Part shown: positions 25,340 to 33,615 of the stretch, piece by piece
Position numbering within the stretch: position 1 is the first letter of the stretch
Layout of the letters: the number at the start of each line of letters is the position of its first letter
The notes under the pieces: generated by a model
What the model was told of the DNA's origin: nothing
What the model saw: only the letters and a program-made list of their open reading frames with translations
The model's database searches: none
Translations under genes and position numbers: made by a program
DNA from: Planctomycetota bacterium
GTDB lineage: Bacteria > Planctomycetota > SZUA-567 > JAFGGJ01
Length of the DNA: 51,516 nucleotides
Assembly: GCA_016930595.1 (NCBI GenBank)
Contig: JAFGGJ010000042.1
Coordinates: 1-51,516, forward strand
Direction of reading: 5' to 3'

Positions 25340-26650
25340 TCAATAATCGTCGGGCGGAAGGTCTGCGACATGTGCGCGCCGCGAGGCGCCCCTGAAAAGG
25401 ACGGCTGCGAGCCTGGGGTTACGCAGGAACAGGCCGAGACTGCGGAGAAAGGTCCTGGGGAGTTTTCTGCGGGTGCCGGCATAGAGACGGTCATAGGCAG
25501 ACTGGACGCCTTTTTCGAGTTCTTCCGGCGACATGTTCTGCGGGCGGAAGACCGCGTGTGCCCAGCCGAAGCGACTGCGCTCGGCGCCCGGCAGCAGGCG
25601 GTCTTCCTTCATGAACCGTGCGTAAAGTTCCGTGCCGGGGTAGGGCGTGAGGATATAGCAGTTGGCGTCGTCGATATCAATCATGCGGGCCATTTCGACG
25701 GTGGTGTCGAAGATGTCGGGGCCATCCGAGTCAAAACCGAACATGAAGAAGGCAGTGGCGAGGATCTTCCTGTCGTGAAGCCTGGAGACGAGGGTCTTGT
25801 ATTTTTCAACGCGGTTGTGGCCGACGGAGGCCCATTCGAGGGATTTCTTATTGAAGCTCTGAAACCCGATCTGCATGTTGAAACAACCGGCATCGGCGGC
25901 AGCGTCGAGGAGTTCTATATCATCGCCGATGGTGGTGGGGGCCTGGATGGACCAGTTCTTCTTGAGCGGGGCGACGGCTTTGAAAAGCGAAAGGGCGTAG
26001 TCGCGGTCGGCAAAAAGGTTGTCGTCCACGAAGAAGAGGAGGTTCTGCGGCATGGACCTGATTTCCTCCGCGACGAGTTCGACGGAACGCTTGCGAAAAG
26101 CCGACCACGGGGTGGACGGCAGGTAGCAGTAGCGGCAGGTGTTGGGGCAGCCGCGCGTGGCCTGGAGACAGGTGAACCAGGAGAGTTCGCCGAGGAGGTC
26201 GCGGCGGGGGAAGGGGACGTCGTTCATATCGGTGGGGCGAGAAGCGGCATAGGTGGGCTTGAGGGAATTCTTCTCCGCGTCAGCGAGGAGGTCTTTCCAG
26301 ACGTATTCGGCTTCGCCGACGACGACGGAATCGACGTGTTCGAGGCATTCGGACGGAAGGATGCTGGGATGAACGCCTCCGAGCACGACCCTTGCTCCCC
26401 GGCGCTTGAATTCCGCGGCGATGCGGTAAACCCGCTGTGAAGTGAAGGTGGTGGTGGTGATGCCGACCAGGTCAAAGCGACGGTCAAAGGGGATCGGGTC
26501 CCAGTCGCCGTCGATAACGGTGACATCATGGCCGTCACTGAGGGCGGCGAGGATACCGAGGGAGAGTGCGGGGAAGCGGATGTTCTCAAGAAAGCGGTAT
26601 TGGCCGCCGTGGACAAACCAGCGCGGTTTTACAAGCAGTATCTTCACCAT
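25340..26650 (-). CDS. B12-binding radical SAM protein
   Basis: The 436-residue protein has an N-terminal cobalamin-binding-like Rossmann domain (about 1-125: ILLVKPR, VVLGGVHPS, VDSVVVGEAEY) and a radical SAM core with the iron-sulfur motif CPNTCRYC (C168, C172, C175). Later elements FFVDDNLFADRD, GFQSFNKKSLEWASVGHN and YILTPYPGTELY are typical of class-B/BchE-like enzymes that methylate unactivated carbons or rearrange rings. The ATG has GAGGCGC upstream. It lies 5 nt after the SPASM gene in the same direction, so the two probably act in one pathway. The substrate is unknown; no precursor peptide was found nearby. Confidence 0.9.
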   Translation of the reverse strand: MVKILLVKPRWFVHGGQYRFLENIRFPALSLGILAALSDGHDVTVIDGDWDPIPFDRRFDLVGITTTTFTSQRVYRIAAEFKRRGARVVLGGVHPSILPSECLEHVDSVVVGEAEYVWKDLLADAEKNSLKPTYAASRPTDMNDVPFPRRDLLGELSWFTCLQATRGCPNTCRYCYLPSTPWSAFRKRSVELVAEEIRSMPQNLLFFVDDNLFADRDYALSLFKAVAPLKKNWSIQAPTTIGDDIELLDAAADAGCFNMQIGFQSFNKKSLEWASVGHNRVEKYKTLVSRLHDRKILATAFFMFGFDSDGPDIFDTTVEMARMIDIDDANCYILTPYPGTELYARFMKEDRLLPGAERSRFGWAHAVFRPQNMSPEELEKGVQSAYDRLYAGTRRKLPRTFLRSLGLFLRNPRLAAVLFRGASRRAHVADLPPDDY

Positions 26651-26655
26651 GCGCC

Positions 26656-27777
26656 TCAGAAAAGTACGTTCCAGGGTTCGTTATACTTAATATACTCGAC
26701 GAACTTGTCCAGTTGAGCATTCTGGGCGTCTTCGAATTCCGAATGGTCGTCCACGGAGGAAGGCTCGAAGAAACAGGTGGGATCTTCTGCAAAAATATCG
26801 CCGGTATGATAGAAGGCAAGGGCCCTGCAGCCGCCGCAGGAGTGGACGTAACGGCAGCGGGAGCACTTGCCCTTGATGGAATCCCTGGAACGGAGGCCCT
26901 TGAAAACCGGATCGTCGGAGATGATCAGGGACAGGGGAGTGTCCCTTACGTTGCCTCTTGTACAGGCCGAGTCCAAGAGCTGGACGCAGGGAGTGACGTC
27001 GCCTTCCGCGCCGACTGCGGCAAAAGCCCTGCCTGCCTGGCAGCCGAGGCCTTCGATGCGGACGTCGTGCCTGCGGCGGACGGCGTCAAGATGCTCGGGC
27101 GAAGCGAAAAACGGGGTGAAGGAAATATAAGCGAGGGGGTTCGCGGTGAGCGCCGGGTGAATCACGTTCTGCATATCGGAGCGGTCAAACATGTATTCGG
27201 GAAACAGCGCGCCGGCGCCGCGCGGCACGAAAGGGGCGCGCAGGACGGGCACGCGGTTCAGCTTGAGATACTTGAGCGTGGCGTCCAGGGTACGAAGATT
27301 TTCCCTGGAAATGGTGACGATGAAAAAGTAGTCGGCGCCTTCGGCGCGGCACTTTTCCGCGGCGGCGACAACGGTGGAAAGGGTATCGTCTCGGCTCATG
27401 CGGTTGAGTTCCACGTCGGTGGAATTGAGCGGGAGGACGAAGATGAGCCTGCCGGAAGAAGCGTCCATGGAGCGGCGGACGGCATCGGTTTCGACGAGCA
27501 GCCTGCCGTTGGTGTTGATGAAATTATAGAGGCCGATGGAGGCGGAATAGGAAAGGATGTCGTAAGCGTCCGGACGCAGAAGGTGTTCGCCGCCCGAGAA
27601 GGAGACGGCGGCGTTGGTGCTGACCTTGCGGATCTCATCGAGGACAAGGTGCTTGCATTCGTCGGTGGTGAGTTCGGGGCGGGACGGGGGAACGGCAGGA
27701 CGGGCCATGCAGTAGGCGCAGTTGAGGTTGCAGGCACGGGTGGTTTCAAAATAACACAGGAAGAAGCTGTCAATCAT
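26656..27777 (-). CDS. Radical SAM/SPASM domain protein
   Basis: This 373-residue enzyme has the motif CNLNCAYC (C16, C20, C23) at its very N-terminus, the SGGEHLL glycine motif, and a C-terminal SPASM region with several cysteines (GCQAGRAFAAVG, TPCVQLLDSAC, CSRCRYVHSCGGC, TCFF) able to hold auxiliary 4Fe-4S clusters. SPASM proteins commonly modify peptides or proteins, including RiPPs and quinohaemoproteins. The start overlaps the DUF116 stop as ATGA, so translation is coupled. No short precursor-like frame stands out between 28296 and 28405 or between the operon genes. Confidence 0.92.
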   Translation of the reverse strand: MIDSFFLCYFETTRACNLNCAYCMARPAVPPSRPELTTDECKHLVLDEIRKVSTNAAVSFSGGEHLLRPDAYDILSYSASIGLYNFINTNGRLLVETDAVRRSMDASSGRLIFVLPLNSTDVELNRMSRDDTLSTVVAAAEKCRAEGADYFFIVTISRENLRTLDATLKYLKLNRVPVLRAPFVPRGAGALFPEYMFDRSDMQNVIHPALTANPLAYISFTPFFASPEHLDAVRRRHDVRIEGLGCQAGRAFAAVGAEGDVTPCVQLLDSACTRGNVRDTPLSLIISDDPVFKGLRSRDSIKGKCSRCRYVHSCGGCRALAFYHTGDIFAEDPTCFFEPSSVDDHSEFEDAQNAQLDKFVEYIKYNEPWNVLF

Positions 27778-28295
27778 AGTTGTTTGAATTCCAGAACGTC
27801 AAAGAGTTCGGAGAGGTCCACGTCGGTATCCGCGCAGCCGTCCCTGAGGAGAGGAACGAACTGGACGGGTATCTTCCATCTTTCGCACTCCATGATGCCG
27901 AGGGCGCCTTCGAAATCGCAGGCAACCCCGATGACGGCGCCGGGCTTGAGTTCCTGAATGAGCCTCGCAACGGCGCTGCCGCCTTTGAGCACGTGGATGC
28001 CCGGGTAGCCGAGTTCGGCGGCGCGGGCGGCGATAGCGGCGATCTTGCAGGCGCCGCAGGCGGAACAGACGTACTCGGCGGCGTCCTCGACGGCGGAACA
28101 GGTCGCCGTGGAACGAAGGCACTGGGGGACGAGAACAAGCCTGCGGGAAAAGTCCACGCGTGCGACGGCGAGAGCGTATTCCTTGTTTTTGCGGACGGTA
28201 ATGGCCTTATAGAGCTCGGGGAGAGATTCGCCGTCAGCGTCGTCGTCTCCCAGGAGTTTCATGAGCCTGTTGAGTTTTTCAGCCTTGGAGGTCAT
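27774..28295 (-). CDS. DUF116 cysteine-rich protein
   Basis: The 173-residue protein fits DUF116, a family often encoded near radical SAM enzymes and of unknown function. It has eight cysteines: C59 (QCLR), C66, C77/C80/C83 (CSACGAC), C126 (GVACDFEG), C137 and C154. This suggests an iron-sulfur cluster or zinc. A conserved helix-strand pattern (GYPGIHVLKGGSAVARLIQELKPGAVIGVAC, shown in part) lies between them. The ATG at 28295 is preferred because the promoter at 28303-28331 would start transcription there; an in-frame ATG at 28301 lies too close to the -10. It is the first gene of the DUF116/SPASM/B12 operon. Confidence 0.82.
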   Translation of the reverse strand: MTSKAEKLNRLMKLLGDDDADGESLPELYKAITVRKNKEYALAVARVDFSRRLVLVPQCLRSTATCSAVEDAAEYVCSACGACKIAAIAARAAELGYPGIHVLKGGSAVARLIQELKPGAVIGVACDFEGALGIMECERWKIPVQFVPLLRDGCADTDVDLSELFDVLEFKQL

Positions 28296-28302
28296 GGGCA
28301 TT

Positions 28303-28331
28303 ATGATAAGTCCGTGGCAAAAGGGTGTCAA
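28303..28331 (-). promoter_or_regulatory. Leaderless-type promoter of the DUF116/radical SAM operon
   Basis: A perfect -35 TTGACA (28326-28331), a 17-bp spacer and -10 TATCAT (28303-28308) on minus. Seven bases separate the -10 from the ATG at 28295, so the mRNA should start at or next to the start codon. No ribosome site is present. Confidence 0.75.
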
Positions 28332-28346
28332 GGCGGGGGCGGAGAA

Positions 28347-28385
28347 GAAAATAAGCAGGAGCGGCGCAGGAGAAACACGCACCGC
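28347..28385 (-). terminator. Possible terminator of the rplS operon
   Basis: On minus, GCGGTGCG and TGCGCCGC (28361-28368 and 28378-28385) pair over eight positions with wobbles around a 9-nt loop. A T-containing stretch follows (complement of about 28347-28355). It lies about 20 nt past the rplS stop and upstream of the next promoter. Confidence 0.4.
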
Positions 28386-28405
28386 ACAATGGGCCCTGGA
28401 AATAG

Positions 28406-28843
28406 TTATTCGTCGGCGTCTTCGGTGGAAGCGGGTTCCCGTGGAGCGGCGGCATTCGCCGGGGTCTGGGCGGCGGCACCTTCATCGGTACGGCGCTCCG
28501 CAATGCGCGCCTGCTTGCCCATGCGGCCGCGCATGTAGTAAAGCTTGGAGCGACGGACCTTGCCCGTCTTTGCGACGGCGACCCTGGCGATGGCGGGGGA
28601 ATGGTACGGGAAGACCCGCTCGACGCCTTCTTCGCCGACGACGCGCCTGACGGTGAAAGAGCCGGCGGGACCGGAGCCGCTACCGGAGATGACAAGACCC
28701 GTAAAGACCTGTATACGCTCCTTGTCGCCTTCCTTGACCTTGAGGTGGACATCCACGGTGTCACCGATGCGGAAGGAATCGAAGTCCTTGCGGGGGCCGG
28801 ATTTTTCGACCTTGCCGACGAGTTCTGCCTTATTGCGAGCCAT
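28406..28843 (-). CDS. rplS: 50S ribosomal protein L19
   Basis: L19 sits at the 30S-50S interface. The 145-residue product contains the family core FRIGDTVDVHLKVKEGDKERIQVF, TVRRVVGEEGVERVFPYHSP and KVRRSKLYYMRGRMGKQARI. The family is about 115 residues; here an extra C-terminal tail of about 30 residues is rich in Ala, Pro and acidic residues. AGGAG lies 8 nt before the ATG. It follows trmD by 5 nt, the classic rpsP-trmD-rplS order. Confidence 0.97.
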   Translation of the reverse strand: MARNKAELVGKVEKSGPRKDFDSFRIGDTVDVHLKVKEGDKERIQVFTGLVISGSGSGPAGSFTVRRVVGEEGVERVFPYHSPAIARVAVAKTGKVRRSKLYYMRGRMGKQARIAERRTDEGAAAQTPANAAAPREPASTEDADE

Positions 28844-28848
28844 ATCAA

Positions 28849-29550
28849 CTACTCCTTGCCATCGTTGCCGGCTGTCAAGCCGCCGTTCAAAAGATCCCTG
28901 CGGCGCTCAAGCGTGCGCAGCCGGGCCTGTTCCAAGCGCCACTGTCTGACGTGCTCATGGTCGCCGGAGAGGAGAACCTCCGGAACCCTGATGCCCCTGA
29001 ACACCTCCGGCCGTGTGTATTGCGGGCCTTCGAGTAGCCCGGCACCGAAGGAGTCCGCCAGGGCGGATTCGTCCGACCCCAAGACACCCGGGAGGAACCT
29101 TGCGGCGGCGTCAACGACGACGAGAGCCGCTAGTTCCCCGCCGCTTAGGACGAAGTCCCCGATGGAGACTTCTTCGGCGCCGGTGAGGGTAATAATCCGC
29201 TCGTCATAACCTTCGTAGCGTCCGGCGATTATAACGAGCTGGGATTCAAGCGCAAGTTCCCTGGCCAAAACATCGTTTAAAGGCCGCCCCTGGGGACTCA
29301 TGACCAGGACACGGCCGCCCGGGGCGCGGACGGCTTCGACGGCGATCACTACCGGCTCCGGACGGAAGACCATGCCCGGACCGCCGCCGTAGGGCTTGTC
29401 GTCCACTTTCCTGTGCTTGTCAGCGGTGTAATCCCTGAGCTGATGGACGCGGACGTCAAGCAGGCCGGAATCGACGGCGCGGCCGATGACACCGGAGTTG
29501 AGCGCCGGCCAGAACATCTCCGGAAATATCGTGAGGAAATCCACCCGCAT
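28849..29550 (-). CDS. trmD: tRNA (guanine-N1)-methyltransferase TrmD
   Basis: TrmD methylates G37 next to the anticodon and prevents frameshifting. The 233-residue protein has the N-terminal FLTIFPEMF, the knot-forming [58 protein letters not shown] and the C-terminal [14 protein letters not shown]. All are typical. rimM, often between rpsP and trmD, is absent: only 33 nt separate the two genes. Confidence 0.97.
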   Translation of the reverse strand: MRVDFLTIFPEMFWPALNSGVIGRAVDSGLLDVRVHQLRDYTADKHRKVDDKPYGGGPGMVFRPEPVVIAVEAVRAPGGRVLVMSPQGRPLNDVLARELALESQLVIIAGRYEGYDERIITLTGAEEVSIGDFVLSGGELAALVVVDAAARFLPGVLGSDESALADSFGAGLLEGPQYTRPEVFRGIRVPEVLLSGDHEHVRQWRLEQARLRTLERRRDLLNGGLTAGNDGKE

Positions 29551-29583
29551 GTGAAAAGCCCCGTCGGCTCCCGTAAAAGGGAC

Positions 29584-29829
29584 CTACGCGAGAGCGACAC
29601 CGGCCTTCTTGAAGAGAATCGCGACCTTCTCGGAAGGCTTGGCGCCCTTGGCGATCCACTGGCGGGCCCTTTCGGCATCCAGGCTGACGGCATCGGACTC
29701 CTTAAGGGGCTCATAGGTGCCGAGGATGTCGAGGGCGGGACTGTCACGCCTAGAGCGGATATCCTGAACAACTATGCGGTAGCAGGGGCGGTTGGCCCTG
29801 CCGGTTCTTTTCAGGCGGATACGTACCAC
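29584..29829 (-). CDS. rpsP: 30S ribosomal protein S16
   Basis: The 81-residue product begins VVRIRLKRTGRANRPCYRIVV (read as M at the GTG start) and continues RSRRDSPALDILGTYEPL...WIAKGAKPSEKVAILFKKAG, the complete S16 pattern. The GTG at 29829 is chosen because it gives the family N-terminus and has GGAGG about 9 nt upstream. The frame is open further upstream only by chance. It lies between ffh and trmD. Confidence 0.96.
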   Translation of the reverse strand: MVRIRLKRTGRANRPCYRIVVQDIRSRRDSPALDILGTYEPLKESDAVSLDAERARQWIAKGAKPSEKVAILFKKAGVALA

Positions 29830-29863
29830 GATAAGGTTCCTCCAAAACACGGCCGGAGCGCAG

Positions 29864-31321
29864 TCATCTGCGCCTCTTCTGTTTTCTCTGGTTCTTCTTC
29901 TTCTTCCGTCTTTCCTTGCGTTTACGCTCCCGATCGGAGCGGAGCTGTCGGACACGATCTTCGGGAGAATCGCCCGGGAGTTGAGGCTTTCCGCCCTGCA
30001 TCATACCGGCGAGGTTCTGCATGGCAGCGCCAAAACCGCCCTTGCTGCCGAAGAGACGTCTCATCTCATTGTACTGCTTGATGAGAGCATTCACATCGGC
30101 GACGGAAGTTCCACTGCCGCGTGCGATGCGAAACCGCCGGGAGTTATCTATTATCTCGGGACGGGTCCGTTCGGCAAGCGTCATTGAAGATATTATGGCT
30201 TCCAGGCGTTTGAACTCGCTGTCGGGTATGCTGGCACCGGCAAGGCGGCCGCCGACGCCGGGGATCATGCCGAGAAGGTCGCTGATGGAGCCCATGCGCT
30301 TGACCTGGCGGAGGTTCTGCATGAGGTCGTCGAGGGTAAAGGTGTTCTCGACGAGCTTCCGCTGCATGGCGAGAGCTTCCTGTTCATCAATAACTTCCTG
30401 CGCCTTTTCCACAAGGCCGACGACATCGCCCATGCCGAGAATACGGCCGGCCATCCGGTCGCCATGGAAAGGCTCGATGCCATCGAGTTTCTCGCTGACT
30501 CCGGCAAAGCGTATGGGCTTGCCGGTGACATGCCGTATGGAAAGAGCGGCGCCGCCGCGGGCGTCGGAATCGAGCTTGGTAAGGATCAGGCCGGAGATTT
30601 CAAGCCGCTCGTTGAATTCGCGGGCGGAGTTGACGGCATCCTGGCCGGTCATGGCATCGACCACCAGGAAAATTTCCTGGGGAAGGATGTCAACGGCGAT
30701 ATTATCAACTTCCTGCATCATTTCTTCGTCGATATGCAGGCGGCCCGCGGTGTCGATGATCACGACGTCCTCGCCGCCGCGGCGCGCCTCTTCAACGCCT
30801 TCAGCGGCCAGCGTGACCGGGTCGGCGCCGCTCCTGTAGTAGACCGGGACGGCAAGCTCGCCGCCGAGTACCTTGAGCTGTTCGACCGCGGCAGGGCGGT
30901 AAGTATCGCAGGCGACGAGCAGGGGCCGTTTGGCATCGCGGTCGCGCACGAGGCGCGCAAGCTTGGCGGCGGTTGTAGTCTTGCCGGAGCCCTGCAGCCC
31001 GGCGAGAAGTATGATGGTGGGGGGCCGGGTGCGATAGTGTATGGAATCGTCGGTACCCTCGCCGAGCAACTCCACAAGGCGGTCATGGATTATCTTGACG
31101 AACTGTTGGGCCGCGTTGACGCCCTTGATGATCTGCTGCCCTACGGCAGCATCCCTGACGTTGCCGACGAAGTCGCGGACGGTCTGGATGTTGACATCGG
31201 CTTCAAGGAGCGCGGTGCGGACTTCCTGGCAGGCATCTTCTACATTCTTCTCGGTGAGGCGGCCCCTGAAGGCGAGCTTGTCGAAAATGGTGGTGAATTT
31301 CTGTGTAAGGTTATCGAACAT
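29864..31321 (-). CDS. ffh: Signal recognition particle protein Ffh
   Basis: Ffh binds 4.5S RNA and nascent signal peptides and delivers ribosomes to FtsY. The 485-residue protein has the N domain (1-85), a GTPase domain with G1 GLQGSGKTTTAAKLA near 107-121, CDTYRPAAVEQLK, DTAGRLHIDEEM and TKLDSDARGGAALS, and a methionine-rich M domain (QNLRQVKRMGSISDLLGMIPG, GSGTSVADVNALIKQYNEM). A strongly basic C-terminal tail of about 30 residues is rich in Lys and Arg. It sits 27 nt after murA in the same direction, with only a distant GGAAGG ribosome site. Confidence 0.98.
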   Translation of the reverse strand: MFDNLTQKFTTIFDKLAFRGRLTEKNVEDACQEVRTALLEADVNIQTVRDFVGNVRDAAVGQQIIKGVNAAQQFVKIIHDRLVELLGEGTDDSIHYRTRPPTIILLAGLQGSGKTTTAAKLARLVRDRDAKRPLLVACDTYRPAAVEQLKVLGGELAVPVYYRSGADPVTLAAEGVEEARRGGEDVVIIDTAGRLHIDEEMMQEVDNIAVDILPQEIFLVVDAMTGQDAVNSAREFNERLEISGLILTKLDSDARGGAALSIRHVTGKPIRFAGVSEKLDGIEPFHGDRMAGRILGMGDVVGLVEKAQEVIDEQEALAMQRKLVENTFTLDDLMQNLRQVKRMGSISDLLGMIPGVGGRLAGASIPDSEFKRLEAIISSMTLAERTRPEIIDNSRRFRIARGSGTSVADVNALIKQYNEMRRLFGSKGGFGAAMQNLAGMMQGGKPQLPGDSPEDRVRQLRSDRERKRKERRKKKKNQRKQKRRR

Positions 31322-31348
31322 CCGGGGCCAGGTCCTTCCGGAACACCG

Positions 31349-32746
31349 TCACAGGCTGTCCTCCACGTCGCCCGAGACACCTTCGACGGATATGTCCGCT
31401 CCGAGGAACTTGAGTTGCGATGGAAGATCTTCGTAGCCGCGATAGAGATGGCCGCCATCCCTGATAACCGTTTCGCCTTCGGCAGAAAGGGCGGCAATGA
31501 CGAGCGCGGCGGCACCGCGCAGGTCGCGCGCGGCAACTTCCGCCCCCCAAAGCCTGTCGGTGCCCTGAACGGTGGCGGAGGGGATTTCGACCCTGATGCG
31601 CGCGCCGAGGCGCGTCATTTCGGGAGCGTACCAGAAACGCTCGGGAAAGACCCTGTCGGTAATTACACTGGTGCCCTCGGCGCGGACAAGGACACCGGCC
31701 ATCTGCGCCTGGAGGTCGGTGGGAAACCCGGGGTACGGGAAAGTGCTGACGTCGGTGGCCTGGGGTCGCTTCTGGCCCCGGACCATGGTGGCGCCGCCCA
31801 CTTCGTCGATGAAGGCGCCGGCTGACTGGAGCCTGTCCCACAGGGCAAAGAGATGGTCGAAACGGGCGTTTTCAATGAGAATTTCCCCGCCCGTAGCGAC
31901 TGCGGCGCACGCAAGCGTGCCGGCTTCGATACGATCGGGAATGACCCGGTGATGCGCGCTGTGAAGGGAAGAAACTCCTTCAACAATGATACGGTGTGTG
32001 CCATCGCCGCTTATCCTGGCCCCGGCGTTCCTGAGGAAAGTCGCAAGTTCGACGACTTCCGGTTCCTGGGCGGCATGTTCAATGACGGTGACACCTTCAG
32101 CCAGGCAGGCCGTTGACATGACAGTGGCAGTACCCAGGACCGTAGAGCCGCGCGGCCCCCCCAGATAAATGCGGTCACCTTGAAGACCGGCGGCGGAGGC
32201 TTCGATAAACCCCCCCTGGAGCTCGACTTTCGCTCCGAGTGTTCTGAGGCCCTTCAGATGGAGATCGACCGGTCTGGGGCCTATGACACAACCGCCGGGC
32301 ATGCTGACACGGGCATGGCCGACTCTGGCCACCAGCGGTCCGAGAACGGAAATGCTCGCCCGCATGCGGCTGACGGCTTCATAGCTGGCGGTATCGCTGA
32401 CGATATCGCCGACGTTAATTTCGATCATGCCGTCACCGGGAGTACGCCAGTCCGGATAGCCGGACCATGCAGGATGCCGTTGTGTTCTCCTGATGACATG
32501 CGGGCCCAGCCTGCCGGCTTCTTCGATTTCGACCGGCTTTGAATCCACCCAGTAGGTGTCGATACCGAGATCATGCAGGATCTGGGCCATGTTTACAACG
32601 TCTACCAGGAAGGGGACGTTTTCTATGTAGTGGGTACCTGGTGCGAGTATCGAAGCAGCCATGATGGGCAGAACTGCATTCTTGGAACCACTGACGTACG
32701 TGGTTCCTGCAAGTCGAACCGGTCCCCTGACCCTGATGACGTTCAT
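31349..32746 (-). CDS. murA: UDP-N-acetylglucosamine 1-carboxyvinyltransferase MurA
   Basis: MurA adds enolpyruvate to UDP-GlcNAc, the first committed step of peptidoglycan synthesis. The catalytic loop MPGGCVIGPRPVDLH carries C153, so the enzyme is of the fosfomycin-sensitive type. K22 (SGSKNA) is in place. The protein has 465 residues, about 45 more than usual, because of an insertion around 70-117 (RRTQRHPAWSGYPDW...). The ATG at 32746 overlaps the prmC stop (ATGA) and gives the family N-terminus; another ATG at 32758 has no spacing from GGAGG. The presence of MurA implies a cell wall. Confidence 0.96.
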   Translation of the reverse strand: MNVIRVRGPVRLAGTTYVSGSKNAVLPIMAASILAPGTHYIENVPFLVDVVNMAQILHDLGIDTYWVDSKPVEIEEAGRLGPHVIRRTQRHPAWSGYPDWRTPGDGMIEINVGDIVSDTASYEAVSRMRASISVLGPLVARVGHARVSMPGGCVIGPRPVDLHLKGLRTLGAKVELQGGFIEASAAGLQGDRIYLGGPRGSTVLGTATVMSTACLAEGVTVIEHAAQEPEVVELATFLRNAGARISGDGTHRIIVEGVSSLHSAHHRVIPDRIEAGTLACAAVATGGEILIENARFDHLFALWDRLQSAGAFIDEVGGATMVRGQKRPQATDVSTFPYPGFPTDLQAQMAGVLVRAEGTSVITDRVFPERFWYAPEMTRLGARIRVEIPSATVQGTDRLWGAEVAARDLRGAAALVIAALSAEGETVIRDGGHLYRGYEDLPSQLKFLGADISVEGVSGDVEDSL

Positions 32747-33615
32747 TTGGTCAAACATCCTCCAACAACTCTCGGAATCCCGGCCAGATCCTCTTCAACA
32801 AGGATACAATCGAAGCCGGCATCCCGCAGAAAGCCCGCAACCTCCTCATGCTGATTATAGCCGATTTCCAGCAGGAGCCAACCTCCCGGCCGCATGGATG
32901 CCGGAGCCCTGCGAGCAAGCTCCGCCACAAGTTCCGTCCCCTTTTCGCCGGCGACCAGCGCCACTCGGGGCTCGGCGTGGACTTCCGGCTCAAGCGTTTC
33001 ATATTCACCCGTGGAAACGTAAGGCAGGTTGGCGACTATCAGATCGAAGGGGGTGGCGTCCCCGGGAAGCATGTCACAAAGCACGAGTTCGGCACGGTCG
33101 GCGACTTTGAGCGCCGAGAGGTTTCCCCGCGCGACATCGAGTGCTTCCCGCGAGACATCCGTGGCGACGGCGACGGCCTGAGGCTGTCCGGCCAGGATCA
33201 CACCGGCCACGACGCCCGAGCCGGTCCCGACATCCGCGAAGCGGCAGGGTGAATCCGCCGGACAATGCTCAAGGGCCACGGAAACCAGGACTTCGGTCTC
33301 CGGCCTAGGCGATAGAACCGCGGGAGTAATTGTGAAGTGCAAGCCCATGAACTGCGTGTGTCCCGTGACATATGCAAGCGGCAACCGTTTCCCGCGGCGA
33401 CGGACCATGTCTCTCAGCGTATCGCGCCGGGCGTCGTCAATAACGTCTTCATAACGCAGGTACACGTCAAGACGGCCGGCGCCGAGGATATCCGCCAGGA
33501 GCCATTCGGCTTCCCGACGCGGGTGCGGGACCCCGCGCTCCGTCAGATAAGCGGTCGAAAGCAGCAGTAGATCCCTGACCGTCAGCGGCCCGCCGGAACG
33601 GGTCTCAGCGGTCAT
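32743..33615 (-). CDS. prmC: Release factor glutamine methyltransferase PrmC
   Basis: PrmC methylates the glutamine of the GGQ motif in release factors, and it lies directly after prfA as in many bacteria. The 290-residue protein has a helical N-terminal substrate domain and a SAM-binding domain with FADVGTGSGVV (127-136). The family motif NPPY, whose first residue contacts the target glutamine, reads NLPY (196-199), a known but less common variant. The ATG at 33615 overlaps the prfA 3' end by 11 nt and has GGAGG 6 nt upstream; an ATG at 33621 is less well spaced. Confidence 0.94.
   Translation of the reverse strand: MTAETRSGGPLTVRDLLLLSTAYLTERGVPHPRREAEWLLADILGAGRLDVYLRYEDVIDDARRDTLRDMVRRRGKRLPLAYVTGHTQFMGLHFTITPAVLSPRPETEVLVSVALEHCPADSPCRFADVGTGSGVVAGVILAGQPQAVAVATDVSREALDVARGNLSALKVADRAELVLCDMLPGDATPFDLIVANLPYVSTGEYETLEPEVHAEPRVALVAGEKGTELVAELARRAPASMRPGGWLLLEIGYNQHEEVAGFLRDAGFDCILVEEDLAGIPRVVGGCLTK

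Noticed and set aside
28296-28405. RiPP precursor peptide next to the radical SAM genes
   Set aside because: No short frame with a ribosome site or leader/core pattern; the stretch holds a promoter and a terminator-like hairpin.
30464-31825. 453-codon frame on plus across ffh and murA
   Set aside because: It spans two well-supported minus-strand genes and has no recognisable domain.
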